Below are positions 26,331 to 34,364 of a stretch of 64,000 nucleotides of DNA, piece after piece. Below the pieces are notes generated by a model. It was given only the letters and a program-made list of their open reading frames with translations, had not been told where the DNA came from and did no database searches. The stretch lies in contig DATIDV010000048.1 of the NCBI GenBank assembly GCA_035456105.1, positions 248,001-312,000 on the forward strand, in the 5' to 3' direction. How positions within the stretch are numbered: the stretch's first letter is position 1; each line of letters opens with the position of its first letter. The stretch is from Viridibacterium sp035456105 (GTDB lineage Bacteria; Pseudomonadota; Gammaproteobacteria; Burkholderiales; Rhodocyclaceae). The position numbers and the translations under genes are program-made.

Positions 26331-27347
26331 ATGTCTTGCATTCTCGTTACCGGCGGTGCCGGATATATCGGTAGTCATACCTGTGTCGAACTGCTGGCGG
26401 CCGGTTACGACGTGGTCGTGGTCGACAATTTGTGCAACAGCAAGCCTGAGTCGCTGCGACGCGTAGAGGAAATCGCCGGACGCAAGCTCACCGCGTTTCA
26501 CGAAATCGACGTATGCGATCGCGCCGCGCTGGCTGAAGTCTTCAAGGCGCATCGCATTGATGCGGTCATTCACTTTGCCGCGCTGAAGGCCGTTGGCGAG
26601 TCCGTGGCGCAGCCGCTGAGGTACTACGCCAATAATATTGCGGGCACGGTTGCGCTTGCCGACGTCATGGCCGCCGCCGGCGTCAAATCACTCGTGTTCA
26701 GCTCATCGGCGACGGTCTATGGCGATCCGGCGAGCGTGCCGATCCGTGAAGACTTTCCGACCGGTCCGACCAATCCCTATGGCCGTACAAAGTGGATGAT
26801 GGAATACGTCCTCGGCGATGTGGCGGCGGCAGATCCCGAGTGGCGCATCGCCCTGCTGCGCTACTTCAATCCGGTCGGTGCCCATCCATCCGGTCGCATC
26901 GGCGAGGATCCCAACGGCATTCCGAACAATCTCATGCCCTTTGTCAGCCAGGTGGCGGTCGGCAAGCGCGAGAAGCTCAGCGTGTTTGGCGGTGACTATG
27001 CAACGGTCGATGGCACGGGCGTACGTGACTACATTCATGTCGTCGATCTGGCTGTCGGCCATGTGCGCGCCGTCAGGCGCCTGACAGAGCGCGTCGGCGT
27101 GTTGACGGTGAATCTCGGGACCGGCCGCGGCTATTCCGTACTTGAGGTCGTCAAGGCCTTCGAGGCGGCAAGTGGTCGCGCAGTGGCTTATCAGATCGTT
27201 GATCGTCGCGCAGGCGATGTGGCGCAGTGCTATGCCGAAACCGTGCTGGCTGGCCAGGAGCTGGGTTGGCGCGCAGAACGTGGTATCGAAGACATGTGCG
27301 CCGATGCGTGGCGCTGGCAAAGCGCCAATCCGAACGGCTATGAATAA
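26331..27347 (+). CDS. galE: UDP-glucose 4-epimerase
   Basis: A 338-residue short-chain dehydrogenase-type epimerase interconverting UDP-glucose and UDP-galactose, supplying precursors for lipopolysaccharide and exopolysaccharide. The NAD-binding TGGAGYIGSH (7-16), the SSSAT segment (124-128) and the catalytic YGRTK (Y150, K154) are intact, and NPYGRTKWMME plus RYFNPVGAHPSG are GalE-specific. CAGGAG is placed before the ATG. The next gene, manC, also makes nucleotide sugars, so the pair is likely a precursor supply unit. A substrate extension to N-acetylated sugars cannot be excluded. Confidence 0.94.
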   Translation: MSCILVTGGAGYIGSHTCVELLAAGYDVVVVDNLCNSKPESLRRVEEIAGRKLTAFHEIDVCDRAALAEVFKAHRIDAVIHFAALKAVGESVAQPLRYYANNIAGTVALADVMAAAGVKSLVFSSSATVYGDPASVPIREDFPTGPTNPYGRTKWMMEYVLGDVAAADPEWRIALLRYFNPVGAHPSGRIGEDPNGIPNNLMPFVSQVAVGKREKLSVFGGDYATVDGTGVRDYIHVVDLAVGHVRAVRRLTERVGVLTVNLGTGRGYSVLEVVKAFEAASGRAVAYQIVDRRAGDVAQCYAETVLAGQELGWRAERGIEDMCADAWRWQSANPNGYE

Positions 27348-27436
27348 GCCTCGAAATTCCCCTTGTAAAACTTGTCATCTCCCTGCCGTGTCATGGCCAG
27401 GATCTGTGATCTAAATTCAAAACACAGGAGGTTCTA

Positions 27437-28882
27437 ATGTCCCTGCAACCCGTCATTCTTTCCGGTGGTTCCGGCACCCGCCTGTGGCCAGCTTCGCGCG
27501 AGCATTATCCGAAGCAGTTGCTGCCACTCACGGCCGACGACACCCTGCTGCAGATCACCGCGACACGTGCTGATGGCATCACGGGCGTTGATATTGCCGA
27601 GCCGATTGTCGTGACCAACGAAGACCATCGTTTCATCATTGCCGAACAACTGCGCCAGATCGGCAAGCCAAGCCGCCGTATCGTGCTTGAGCCAGTGGGC
27701 CGCAATACAGCCCCGGCCATGCAGCTTGCGGCGCTTGTCGCGGCTCAGGATGGCGCCGACCCGGTGCTGCTGATCATGCCAGCCGACCATGTGGTGGCAG
27801 ACGCCCCGGCATTTCGCAAGGCCATGCAGGAAGGTTACGCGCAGGCGCAGGCCGGCGGTCTGGTCACCTTCGGCATCGTGCCGGACCGTGCGGAAACAGG
27901 CTATGGCTATATTCGCAGTGGTGCGCCCGTGGCGGGCGCGAGCAGTGCGCGCCAGTTGGCAGCCTTCGTCGAAAAACCCAATGCTCAACGTGCCGCGGAA
28001 TACGTCAGTAGCGGCGAGTACCTGTGGAACAGCGGCATCTTCATGATGAAGGCATCGGTGTGGGTGAAGGCGCTCGAAGCGCTGCGCCCGGACATCGCCA
28101 AGGCCTGCGAGCAGGCCGTCACTGCGGCACAGCGCGATGTGGACTTCATCCGTGTCGACAAGGCTCTGTTTACCGCCTGCCCGTCGGATTCCATTGACTA
28201 TGCCGTCATGGAAAAACTCGGTGCGCATCCTGAGCTGGGCGCTGCAATCGTCGTGCCGCTCGACGCGGGCTGGAGCGACGTGGGCGCCTGGGATGCGCTG
28301 TGGCAAGTCAGCGACAAGGACGCACAGGGCAATGTCACGCGCGGAGAAGTCATGCTGCACGATACGCAGGACAGTCTCGTCTTCGCTGGTAGTCGTCTGG
28401 TCGCCACCGTGGGCATCAAGGATGTCATCGTCGTGGAAACACCCGACGCCGTGATGGTCGCGGACAAGGCGCATGCGCAGGATGTGAAAGCTATCGTTGC
28501 GCGCATCAAGAGCGAGGGCAAGACGCTCGCCGCCAGCCATCGCAAGGTCTATCGCCCCTGGGGCTGGTACGACAGCATCGACAATGGCGGGCGTTTCCAG
28601 GTCAAGCGCATCGTCGTCAATCCGGGGGCCAAGCTGAGCCTGCAGATGCATCACCATCGCGCCGAGCACTGGATCGTCGTTAGCGGGACTGCCGAAGTCA
28701 CTAATGGTGATCAGGTCATGTTGCTCTCTGAAAACCAGTCGACCTATATTCCATTGGGTACGACTCACCGTCTGGCGAACCCCGGCAAGGTGCCGCTCGA
28801 AATCATCGAAGTGCAGTCGGGCTCGTACCTTGGCGAAGACGATATCGTACGATTCGAAGACACCTACGGCCGCACTGCATGA
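27437..28882 (+). CDS. manC: bifunctional mannose-1-phosphate guanylyltransferase / mannose-6-phosphate isomerase
   Basis: A 481-residue enzyme of the AlgA/ManC/XanB type making GDP-mannose. The N-terminal nucleotidyltransferase carries LSGGSGTRLWPASREHYPKQ (8-27) and FVEKP (about 177-181); the C-terminal type II isomerase cupin has RPWGWYDSID, VNPGAKLSLQMHHHRAEHW and GTTHRLANPG. Both halves look complete. A strong AGGAGG precedes the ATG. It lies 89 nt after galE and probably feeds the exopolysaccharide operon, though some distance from it. Confidence 0.94.
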   Translation: MSLQPVILSGGSGTRLWPASREHYPKQLLPLTADDTLLQITATRADGITGVDIAEPIVVTNEDHRFIIAEQLRQIGKPSRRIVLEPVGRNTAPAMQLAALVAAQDGADPVLLIMPADHVVADAPAFRKAMQEGYAQAQAGGLVTFGIVPDRAETGYGYIRSGAPVAGASSARQLAAFVEKPNAQRAAEYVSSGEYLWNSGIFMMKASVWVKALEALRPDIAKACEQAVTAAQRDVDFIRVDKALFTACPSDSIDYAVMEKLGAHPELGAAIVVPLDAGWSDVGAWDALWQVSDKDAQGNVTRGEVMLHDTQDSLVFAGSRLVATVGIKDVIVVETPDAVMVADKAHAQDVKAIVARIKSEGKTLAASHRKVYRPWGWYDSIDNGGRFQVKRIVVNPGAKLSLQMHHHRAEHWIVVSGTAEVTNGDQVMLLSENQSTYIPLGTTHRLANPGKVPLEIIEVQSGSYLGEDDIVRFEDTYGRTA

Positions 28883-28906
28883 ACAAAGCTACTGCGCGGG
28901 CCGGGC

Positions 28907-28958
28907 TTGAAACTCCGGTGCTCGCTGTACTCGAGTACAGCTCCGCTCCTCGTTTCAA
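28907..28958. repeat. 52-bp inverted repeat centred on a perfect 18-bp palindrome
   Basis: The core GCTGTACTCGAGTACAGC (28924-28941) is a perfect palindrome. It sits inside a wider structure whose ends are TTGAAAC (28907-28913) and GTTTCAA (28952-28958). The element lies between manC and the DUF2237 gene and looks like a dispersed extragenic palindrome rather than a terminator, because no U-tract follows. Confidence 0.6.
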
Positions 28959-29020
28959 TCGCGACCCGCTCGCTACGCTTTCTTCACGCAGTGCCTGCAT
29001 ATTGTTGAATAGGTCAAGGC

Positions 29021-29386
29021 ATGAGTGACGCTCGTAACGTTCTGGGTAGTCCGCTGATGGCGTGCAGCTATGCGCCGCTCACCGGCTATTTCCGTACCGG
29101 ATGTTGCGACACGGACGCTAGTGATCTCGGACGTCATGTCATCTGCATCAAGGCGACAGCTGAATTCCTCGAGTTCAGTGCCAGGGCCGGCAACGATTTG
29201 TCTACGCCGCGCCCGGAGTATCGTTTTCGTGGCGTGCAGGAGGGAGATCGCTGGTGTCTGTGCGCGCTGCGCTGGCTGGAGGCTCACGAGGCTGGTGTTG
29301 CGCCGCCTGTGGTGCTTGAAGCGACGCATGAGTCAGCATTGGAGTTGATACCGCTGGGCTTGCTGCAGGAGTTTGCGGTGAGCTGA
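29021..29386 (+). CDS. DUF2237 family protein
   Basis: A 121-residue protein of the DUF2237 family, whose biochemical role is not known. Conserved features run along the whole length: NVLGSPLMACS, TGYFRTGCCDT, the GNDLSTPRPEY stretch, GDRWCLCALRW and LEATHESAL. The five conserved cysteines (CS, CC, CLC) suggest a metal- or redox-linked function. It has its own short unit with a terminator 8 nt after the stop codon. Start choice is straightforward. Confidence 0.88.
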   Translation: MSDARNVLGSPLMACSYAPLTGYFRTGCCDTDASDLGRHVICIKATAEFLEFSARAGNDLSTPRPEYRFRGVQEGDRWCLCALRWLEAHEAGVAPPVVLEATHESALELIPLGLLQEFAVS

Positions 29387-29394
29387 AAAAAAAC

Positions 29395-29418
29395 ACGGCG
29401 CCAAGGCGCCGTTTTTTT
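29395..29418. terminator. bidirectional rho-independent terminator
   Basis: ACGGCGCC (29395-29402) and GGCGCCGT (29405-29412) form a stem around AA, with a run of T after it on the plus strand and a run of A before it (hence T on the minus strand). It serves both the DUF2237 gene and the convergent HDOD gene ending at 29434. Confidence 0.9.
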
Positions 29419-29433
29419 ATCTGTTGTCAGCGC

Positions 29434-30573
29434 TCAGGCGAAATTCAGCCGGTCGGCAAACGATACCGACTCGAGTAATGCCTTGCTGACTTGCTCATTG
29501 GTCAAACCTAGCGCTTCCGTTTGGCTGCGCAAGGCGTCGGGCAGGAAGTTTTCGGTGGCGATGGCCAGCTTCAGCAACGGTGCGTAGGCTCCTTCTCCGC
29601 GCAGCAAGGCGTCGCCCACGGCGGCGGGCAGGCTCATCTGCTCCAGAATGGCGTCGAGTGAGGCACCCAGTAATACGTTGAGCAGCGAGAAGGCGCCGGT
29701 GATGAACAGGTTGTCCAGTTCACCCTTCCCGAAGAATTGAGCGCCCAGTTTTTCCATCAAATGGCCACGCGTGATCGAGGCCTGCATCACGGCAGGGGCG
29801 ATCGGGTCCTTGCTCGCCGATACCAGCAGCAGCGACAGCCACTTGTGCAGCTTGTCCATGCCAAGGATGGTCACGGCATGGCGGAAGGATTGCACTTCGA
29901 CCATCAGGCCGAAGCCCGCCGAGTTGATGTACCTGAGCAGCTTGTAGGACAGCGTGACGTCCTGCTTGAGGGCCGCTTCGATCTGTGCCACTTCGGCTTC
30001 GTTACGCACCATATTCAGCAGACGCACGATACCGGCGTGGGAAGGTGCCATCTGCTTGGCAACTGGCGCGCCGTTGAGGAAGAACCAGCCGGCGGCGCCG
30101 TCATACCCATTCGCAATGGCTTGCTGGAAGCCCGTAATGTCCTTGAGGCCCCAAGCCATGGCCAAGCCAGGCGCGCCGGTCGGGTTGGGCAACTTGTTTG
30201 CATCGGCCATGACAAAACGGCAATCCACGTCGCCAGGCCATTGCACGCCGGGTTGATACCAGGTGAGCGCCAGTGGCATGCCTGAGGCGTTGAGTTGCGA
30301 GATCAGCTCCTGCGTCTGCGGGTATTGCAGGGCAGGGGCCGGGATTTCGACCAGCGTGTTCTGTGGTGCTTGCCAGGCCAGCAATTCGGCGGTCGGTACC
30401 AGGCGGCCGAGGCTGACGAAAACCATGTGGCCGGTCGGCCAGTCTTCACTGAAGCTGTTGAGGGCTTCGGCGGCGGCAGGCACGCTTGGGGCATGGAACA
30501 CCAGACGGTTGGCGGTGATCGCCCGTTGCTTGTTTACGACCGGCTCGCGGGTAATGAGCACTCCAGCTGACAT
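29434..30573 (-). CDS. EAL-like / HDOD domain signalling protein
   Basis: A 379-residue cytoplasmic protein with two parts. Residues about 5-175 resemble a degenerate EAL domain of the YuxH type (REPVVNKQRAITANRLVF, LVEIPAPALQYPQTQELISQL) that lacks the ExLxR and DDF catalytic signatures, so it should not hydrolyse c-di-GMP. Residues about 190-375 form an HDOD domain: VAQIEAALKQDVTLSYKLLRYINSA is its first helix block, then RHAVTILGMDKLHKWLSLLL. Such proteins link c-di-GMP and stress signals to motility or biofilm state. It is transcribed alone, convergent to the DUF2237 gene. Confidence 0.85.
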   Translation of the reverse strand: MSAGVLITREPVVNKQRAITANRLVFHAPSVPAAAEALNSFSEDWPTGHMVFVSLGRLVPTAELLAWQAPQNTLVEIPAPALQYPQTQELISQLNASGMPLALTWYQPGVQWPGDVDCRFVMADANKLPNPTGAPGLAMAWGLKDITGFQQAIANGYDGAAGWFFLNGAPVAKQMAPSHAGIVRLLNMVRNEAEVAQIEAALKQDVTLSYKLLRYINSAGFGLMVEVQSFRHAVTILGMDKLHKWLSLLLVSASKDPIAPAVMQASITRGHLMEKLGAQFFGKGELDNLFITGAFSLLNVLLGASLDAILEQMSLPAAVGDALLRGEGAYAPLLKLAIATENFLPDALRSQTEALGLTNEQVSKALLESVSFADRLNFA

Positions 30574-30612
30574 GTCTAGCCCTTTTGCGTCTTCGGTTGG
30601 TACGCGAATGTG

Positions 30613-30735
30613 AAAGTGCCTGATGAAGTGGAGCGAGCGGACGACTGGCTAGGCGGGGAGCGGAGACAGTGCGCATGCACGGCGAGCGAGCCAACGACGC
30701 CAGCCGTTCGCGCAGCCCGCTTCATCAGGTGCTTT
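30613..30735. repeat. about 120-bp imperfect inverted repeat between HDOD and reductase genes
   Basis: CCTGATGAAG (30619-30628) and CTTCATCAGG (30720-30729) are perfect inverted copies about 90 bp apart, flanked by further partial matches. The inside is GC-rich and contains GAGCGAG twice. The right end overlaps the last codons of the reductase gene that stops at 30725. It could be a small palindromic mobile element (MITE-like) or the fold of a 3' untranslated region. No target duplication was seen. Confidence 0.45.
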
Positions 30736-31750
30736 GGGTGTTATCGGCAGAAAAAGTAAAAGCATCAGCAAAAAATGTATCAGCGTGCAAATTGCAGCGT
30801 GCCGTGAAATCGCGGCGGGCCGCGTCAATCATGGCGGGTGCGCCACAGGCATAGACATCGAACCGCGACAAATCGGGGTGGTCGGCCATTACCGCCTCGT
30901 GCACGAAGCCCGTGCGGCCAGTCCAGCCTTCCGGTTGCGCATCCGAAATCACCGGCACATAGCGGAAGTCCGGCAGCTCACGCGCCCATCCTTGAGCCAG
31001 CTCGTGCTGGTAGAGCCCTGCCAGATCGCGCGAGCCCCAGTAGAAATGCACCGGGCGGCGGATGCTGCGCTGGGCCATGTCTTCGATGATGCTCTTGATC
31101 GGCGCGAAGCCCGTGCCGCCCGCCAGGAAGATGATGGGTTTGTCTCCCTCATGCAGGTAGAAGCCGCCCAATGGCCCTTCGATACGCAGGATGTCGCGCT
31201 CCTTCATGGTCGAGAATACCTGGCTGGTGAAGAAACCGCCCTCGACGGCACGGATATGCAGCTCCAGCGCCTCGGCCTGATGCGGCGGGTTGGCCATCGA
31301 GAAGCTGCGGCGCTTGCCGCCTGCCAGCAGGAAGTCCACATACTGGCCCGCCATGAAGCGGAATGGGTCGTTGGCGGGCAGCTTCACGCTGAGCACCATC
31401 ACGTCATCTGCGGCCTTGGTCAGGCTCTGCACACGGCAGGGCAGCTTGCGGATCGGGATGTCTGTCGTGCGGCGCACCTCGCGGCATTCCACCTCGACGT
31501 CAGACATGGCATGCGCGCAGCACATCAGGCCTATGCCTTTTTCGCGCTCATCTGCTGACAAGGTTGTCAGCGGTGAACGACCGTGGTCGATCTGGCCGGA
31601 GATCACGCGTGCCTTGCATGAGCCGCAGGCACCGTCCTTGCAGCCATAGGGGATGACCAGCTCGGCATCGAGCGCGGCCTGCAGGATGGTGGTGTCGGTG
31701 GCGGCTGCGAACTGGTGGCCGGTGGGTTGAAGCGTGACCTTGAAAGACAT
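30725..31750 (-). CDS. 2Fe-2S ferredoxin / FAD / NAD(P) oxidoreductase (CDP-6-deoxyglucoseen reductase-like)
   Basis: A 341-residue electron-transfer protein. The N-terminal plant-type ferredoxin has cysteines C37, C42, C45 and one of C77/C78 (YGCKDGACGSCKAR and LMCCAH). It is followed by an FAD domain (RSFSMANPP) and a NAD(P) domain (FLAGGTGFAPIKSIIEDMAQ). This order is that of reductases for phenol-type oxygenases and of the AscD/RfbI-like proteins common in betaproteobacteria. No oxygenase or dideoxysugar gene lies next to it, so the partner is unknown. It is divergent from the SDR gene, whose start is 30 nt away. Confidence 0.87.
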   Translation of the reverse strand: MSFKVTLQPTGHQFAAATDTTILQAALDAELVIPYGCKDGACGSCKARVISGQIDHGRSPLTTLSADEREKGIGLMCCAHAMSDVEVECREVRRTTDIPIRKLPCRVQSLTKAADDVMVLSVKLPANDPFRFMAGQYVDFLLAGGKRRSFSMANPPHQAEALELHIRAVEGGFFTSQVFSTMKERDILRIEGPLGGFYLHEGDKPIIFLAGGTGFAPIKSIIEDMAQRSIRRPVHFYWGSRDLAGLYQHELAQGWARELPDFRYVPVISDAQPEGWTGRTGFVHEAVMADHPDLSRFDVYACGAPAMIDAARRDFTARCNLHADTFFADAFTFSADNTQST

Positions 31751-31780
31751 GGAAAAACCTGACGTGAGAGAATGTGGGCA

Positions 31781-32680
31781 ATGAAAAATGTTCTGATCTT
31801 AGGCTGCGGCGATGTTGCACAGCGCGCCTTGCCTTGGCTGAGGCAGCGTTTCCGCGTGCTGGCACTGGTTCGCCGGCCTGAAACAGCCGCGGCCCTGCGC
31901 GCCAGAGGCGTGACGCCGGTCATGGGGGATCTGGATTCCCTGCGCTCGCTCAGGCGGCTGGCTGGCATTGCAGACATCGTGCTGCACAGCGCGCCGCCAC
32001 CTGATCAGGGCTACGACGACCCCCGCACACGCAGGCTGCTGGCGGCGCTGGGGGGCGGCGAAAGTCTAGCACGCAGGCTGGTCTACATCAGCACCAGCGG
32101 GGTCTACGGAGATTGTGGTGGCGAGCGCGTCGCGGAATCGACGCCGCTGCGACCCGCTACGGCGCGGGCGCGCCGCCGTGTGGCGGCCGAGCGGCATCTG
32201 CGCGGTTTCACTGCGCGCAATGGTTTGCGACTGACGATCCTGCGCGCGCCGGGCATTTACGCGGCCGAACGCCTGTCGCTGGAACGGTTGAAACGCCGCG
32301 ATCCGGTCCTGCTGCAGGGCGACGATGTTTTTACCAATCACATCCATGCCGATGATCTGGCGCGCGTGATGACGCTGGCCATTTTTCGCGGGCAGGGTGG
32401 GCGTGCCTACAACGTCAATGACGATGCTTCGCTGCGTATGGGCGATTATTACGACGGCATGGCTGACGTGTTCGGGCTGCCACGACCGCCGCGCATGTCG
32501 CGCGAGGAGTGTACGCAACGCCTGTCGCCGATGATGATGTCCTTCATGTCAGAGTCGCGTCGTCTAGACAATGCGCGCATGAAAAAGGAATTGCGGGTGC
32601 GCCTGCAGTGGCCGCAAGTCATCGACGGCCTGCGCGCCATCGGGGCGCAACAGAATTCACTTTCCACGGAGCACGTATGA
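31781..32680 (+). CDS. NAD(P)-dependent sugar epimerase/dehydratase-like SDR
   Basis: A 299-residue extended-SDR protein with a Rossmann start MKNVLILGCGDVAQRALPWL (GxGDVA in place of GxxGxxG), and the segments VYISTSGVYGDCGG and RLTILRAPGIY typical of atypical SDRs of the YeeZ group. The YxxxK of classical epimerases is not evident (RARRRVAAERHL occupies that region), so the catalytic ability is doubtful. The ATG at 31781 gives the normal Rossmann start; another ATG 9 nt earlier is possible. The stop overlaps the next start by 4 nt. The biological role is unknown. Confidence 0.8.
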   Translation: MKNVLILGCGDVAQRALPWLRQRFRVLALVRRPETAAALRARGVTPVMGDLDSLRSLRRLAGIADIVLHSAPPPDQGYDDPRTRRLLAALGGGESLARRLVYISTSGVYGDCGGERVAESTPLRPATARARRRVAAERHLRGFTARNGLRLTILRAPGIYAAERLSLERLKRRDPVLLQGDDVFTNHIHADDLARVMTLAIFRGQGGRAYNVNDDASLRMGDYYDGMADVFGLPRPPRMSREECTQRLSPMMMSFMSESRRLDNARMKKELRVRLQWPQVIDGLRAIGAQQNSLSTEHV

Positions 32681-33120
32681 TTTTTCTCTGGCTCAAGGCC
32701 TTGCACGTTTTCTTCGTCATCAGCTGGTTCGCCGGGCTGTTCTATCTGCCGCGCATCTTCGTGAACCTCGCAGGTATTACAGCCGAGAGTGGTGCCGAGC
32801 GCGCACGCCTGCTCGGCATGGCAGGACGTCTCAAGCGCTTCATGATCCCGCTGATGCTTGGCACGTGGATTTTCGGTATTGCCATGATCGCCAGCAGCGG
32901 CACCGAGGGCATGTCGGTGTGGTTCCAGCAGCACTGGCTGCATGCCAAGCTCGCCCTGGTACTGGCGCTCACCGGTTACGACGGCTATTGCAAGAAGCTG
33001 CTGCGCGACTTCCAGAACAATCGCAACAAGCGCAGCCACACGTGGTATCGCTGGTTCAACGAAATACCGGCAGCACTTCTCCTGCTGATCCTGATCCTCG
33101 TGATCGTCAAGCCGTTCTAA
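32677..33120 (+). CDS. HemJ/CopD-like four-helix membrane protein
   Basis: A 147-residue inner-membrane protein matching the HemJ (UPF0093) group of the CopD superfamily: LKALHVFFVISWFAGLFYLPRIFV at 4-27 carries the conserved His and Arg, and HWLHAKLALVLALTGYDGY carries the second His-Lys pair. HemJ oxidises protoporphyrinogen IX in haem synthesis, probably with bound haem. The usual LFVYH after the PR is FVNLAG here, a deviation that makes the function less sure. The start lies in the stop of the SDR gene (ATGA) and the methyltransferase follows in the same direction. Confidence 0.8.
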   Translation: MIFLWLKALHVFFVISWFAGLFYLPRIFVNLAGITAESGAERARLLGMAGRLKRFMIPLMLGTWIFGIAMIASSGTEGMSVWFQQHWLHAKLALVLALTGYDGYCKKLLRDFQNNRNKRSHTWYRWFNEIPAALLLLILILVIVKPF

Positions 33121-33140
33121 CTGCGCATTTTGATATTCAA

Positions 33141-34292
33141 ATGAGTGAAACCTTCTTCTCCCCATGCCCGCGCAGTCTTGAGCCCTTCCTTGTCGAAGAG
33201 CTGACGCGCTTCGGCGCGAGCAATATCGAGACCGTGCATGGCGGCGTGCAGTACAAGGGCGACTGGCTGCTGGCCTGGCGCACCAATCTTGAAAGCCGCA
33301 TCGCCACGCGTGTGCTGTGGCGTGTCGGCATGACCCGCTATCGCAGTGAAGATGAAGTGTACAAACTCGCCTATGCGACGACCTGGGCCAAGTGGTTCAG
33401 CGCGGAGCAGACCATCCGTGTCTACGTCACGGCCATCAAATCGCCGCTGAAGAGTCTCAACTTCACCACGCTCAAGGTGAAGGACGGTTTGTGCGACCAC
33501 TTCCGCACCGTGGTCGGCAAACGGCCCAGCGTCGACACCGAAGCGCCCGACATGCGCATCCACGCCTTCCTCACCGAAGATATGTGCACGCTGTATCTCG
33601 ACACCTCGGGCGAGCCGCTCTACAAGCGCGGCTTCAAGCCCGCCAAGGTTGAAGCGCCGCTCAAGGAAAATCTTGCGGCGGGCATCCTGCGCCTGAGTGG
33701 TTGGCAGCCTGGACAAAGCCTGTTGGATCCGATGTGTGGCAGCGGGACTTTCCTTGTCGAGGCTGCGCAGATGACGCTGAATATCGCGCCGGGCTTGGGG
33801 CGCAGATTTGCATTCGAGAATTTCCGCAACTTCGACGCGGCCGAGTATCAACGTTTGCACGCCGCGCTCGAAAACCAGCGCTTGCCCGTGCGTTCGCTGC
33901 CCGTGTTCGGGGCGGACATCGATCCGTATCAGATTGCCGCGACCGAGGAGAATCTCGCCGCAGCAGGTTTGCTGGAACAGGTCGAGCTGGTGGTTAACGA
34001 TGTGCTGGACCTGGAGCCGCCGACGGCCGAAGGCGTGTGGGTCAGCAATCCGCCCTATGGCGTGCGGCTATCGTCGGGCGATGAACTGGCGGAGTGGTAT
34101 CCGAAGCTGGGGAACGTACTCAAGCAGCGTTTTGCAGGCTGGAACTGCTATTTCCTGACTGCGGACACACAGATGTACAAGCTTATGGGCTTGCGCGCCA
34201 GCAAGAAGACTCCCTTGATGAATGGCGATCTGGATTGCCGTCTCTATGAGTACAAGATGCTGGCGGGCAGCGCTCGCGAAGTCTTCAAATGA
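33141..34292 (+). CDS. rlmL: 23S rRNA guanine-N2 methyltransferase, RlmL-type
   Basis: A 383-residue enzyme with an N-terminal ferredoxin-like/THUMP region (about 1-160: SPCPRSLEPFLVEELTRFGA, then IHAFLTEDMCTLYLDTSGEP) and a C-terminal SAM-dependent methyltransferase with LLDPMCGSGTFLVEA (about 190-204) and the catalytic NPPYG (about 299-303). This matches the N-terminal half of E. coli RlmKL, which makes m2G2445 in 23S rRNA; the RlmK half is lacking, as is usual outside gammaproteobacteria. A strong bidirectional terminator follows 25 nt after the stop. Confidence 0.9.
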   Translation: MSETFFSPCPRSLEPFLVEELTRFGASNIETVHGGVQYKGDWLLAWRTNLESRIATRVLWRVGMTRYRSEDEVYKLAYATTWAKWFSAEQTIRVYVTAIKSPLKSLNFTTLKVKDGLCDHFRTVVGKRPSVDTEAPDMRIHAFLTEDMCTLYLDTSGEPLYKRGFKPAKVEAPLKENLAAGILRLSGWQPGQSLLDPMCGSGTFLVEAAQMTLNIAPGLGRRFAFENFRNFDAAEYQRLHAALENQRLPVRSLPVFGADIDPYQIAATEENLAAAGLLEQVELVVNDVLDLEPPTAEGVWVSNPPYGVRLSSGDELAEWYPKLGNVLKQRFAGWNCYFLTADTQMYKLMGLRASKKTPLMNGDLDCRLYEYKMLAGSAREVFK

Positions 34293-34316
34293 GCACTGCT
34301 CCAGGACCGAAGTAAA

Positions 34317-34348
34317 ACAAAAGGCCGCATTTGCGGCCTTTTGTTTGT
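34317..34348. terminator. bidirectional rho-independent terminator
   Basis: ACAAAAGGCCGCA (34317-34329) and TGCGGCCTTTTGT (34332-34344) are perfect 13-base inverted copies around TT. The U-tracts are built into the stem ends on both strands, so it can end transcripts from rlmL and from the convergent pilU. Confidence 0.9.
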
Positions 34349-34364
34349 GTTCGCGGCGACAGCC

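Noticed and set aside
32509..32676. longer N-terminus for the HemJ-like protein
   Set aside because: It would overlap the SDR gene by 170 nt; the ATG at 32677 overlaps its stop by 4 nt and gives the usual family start.
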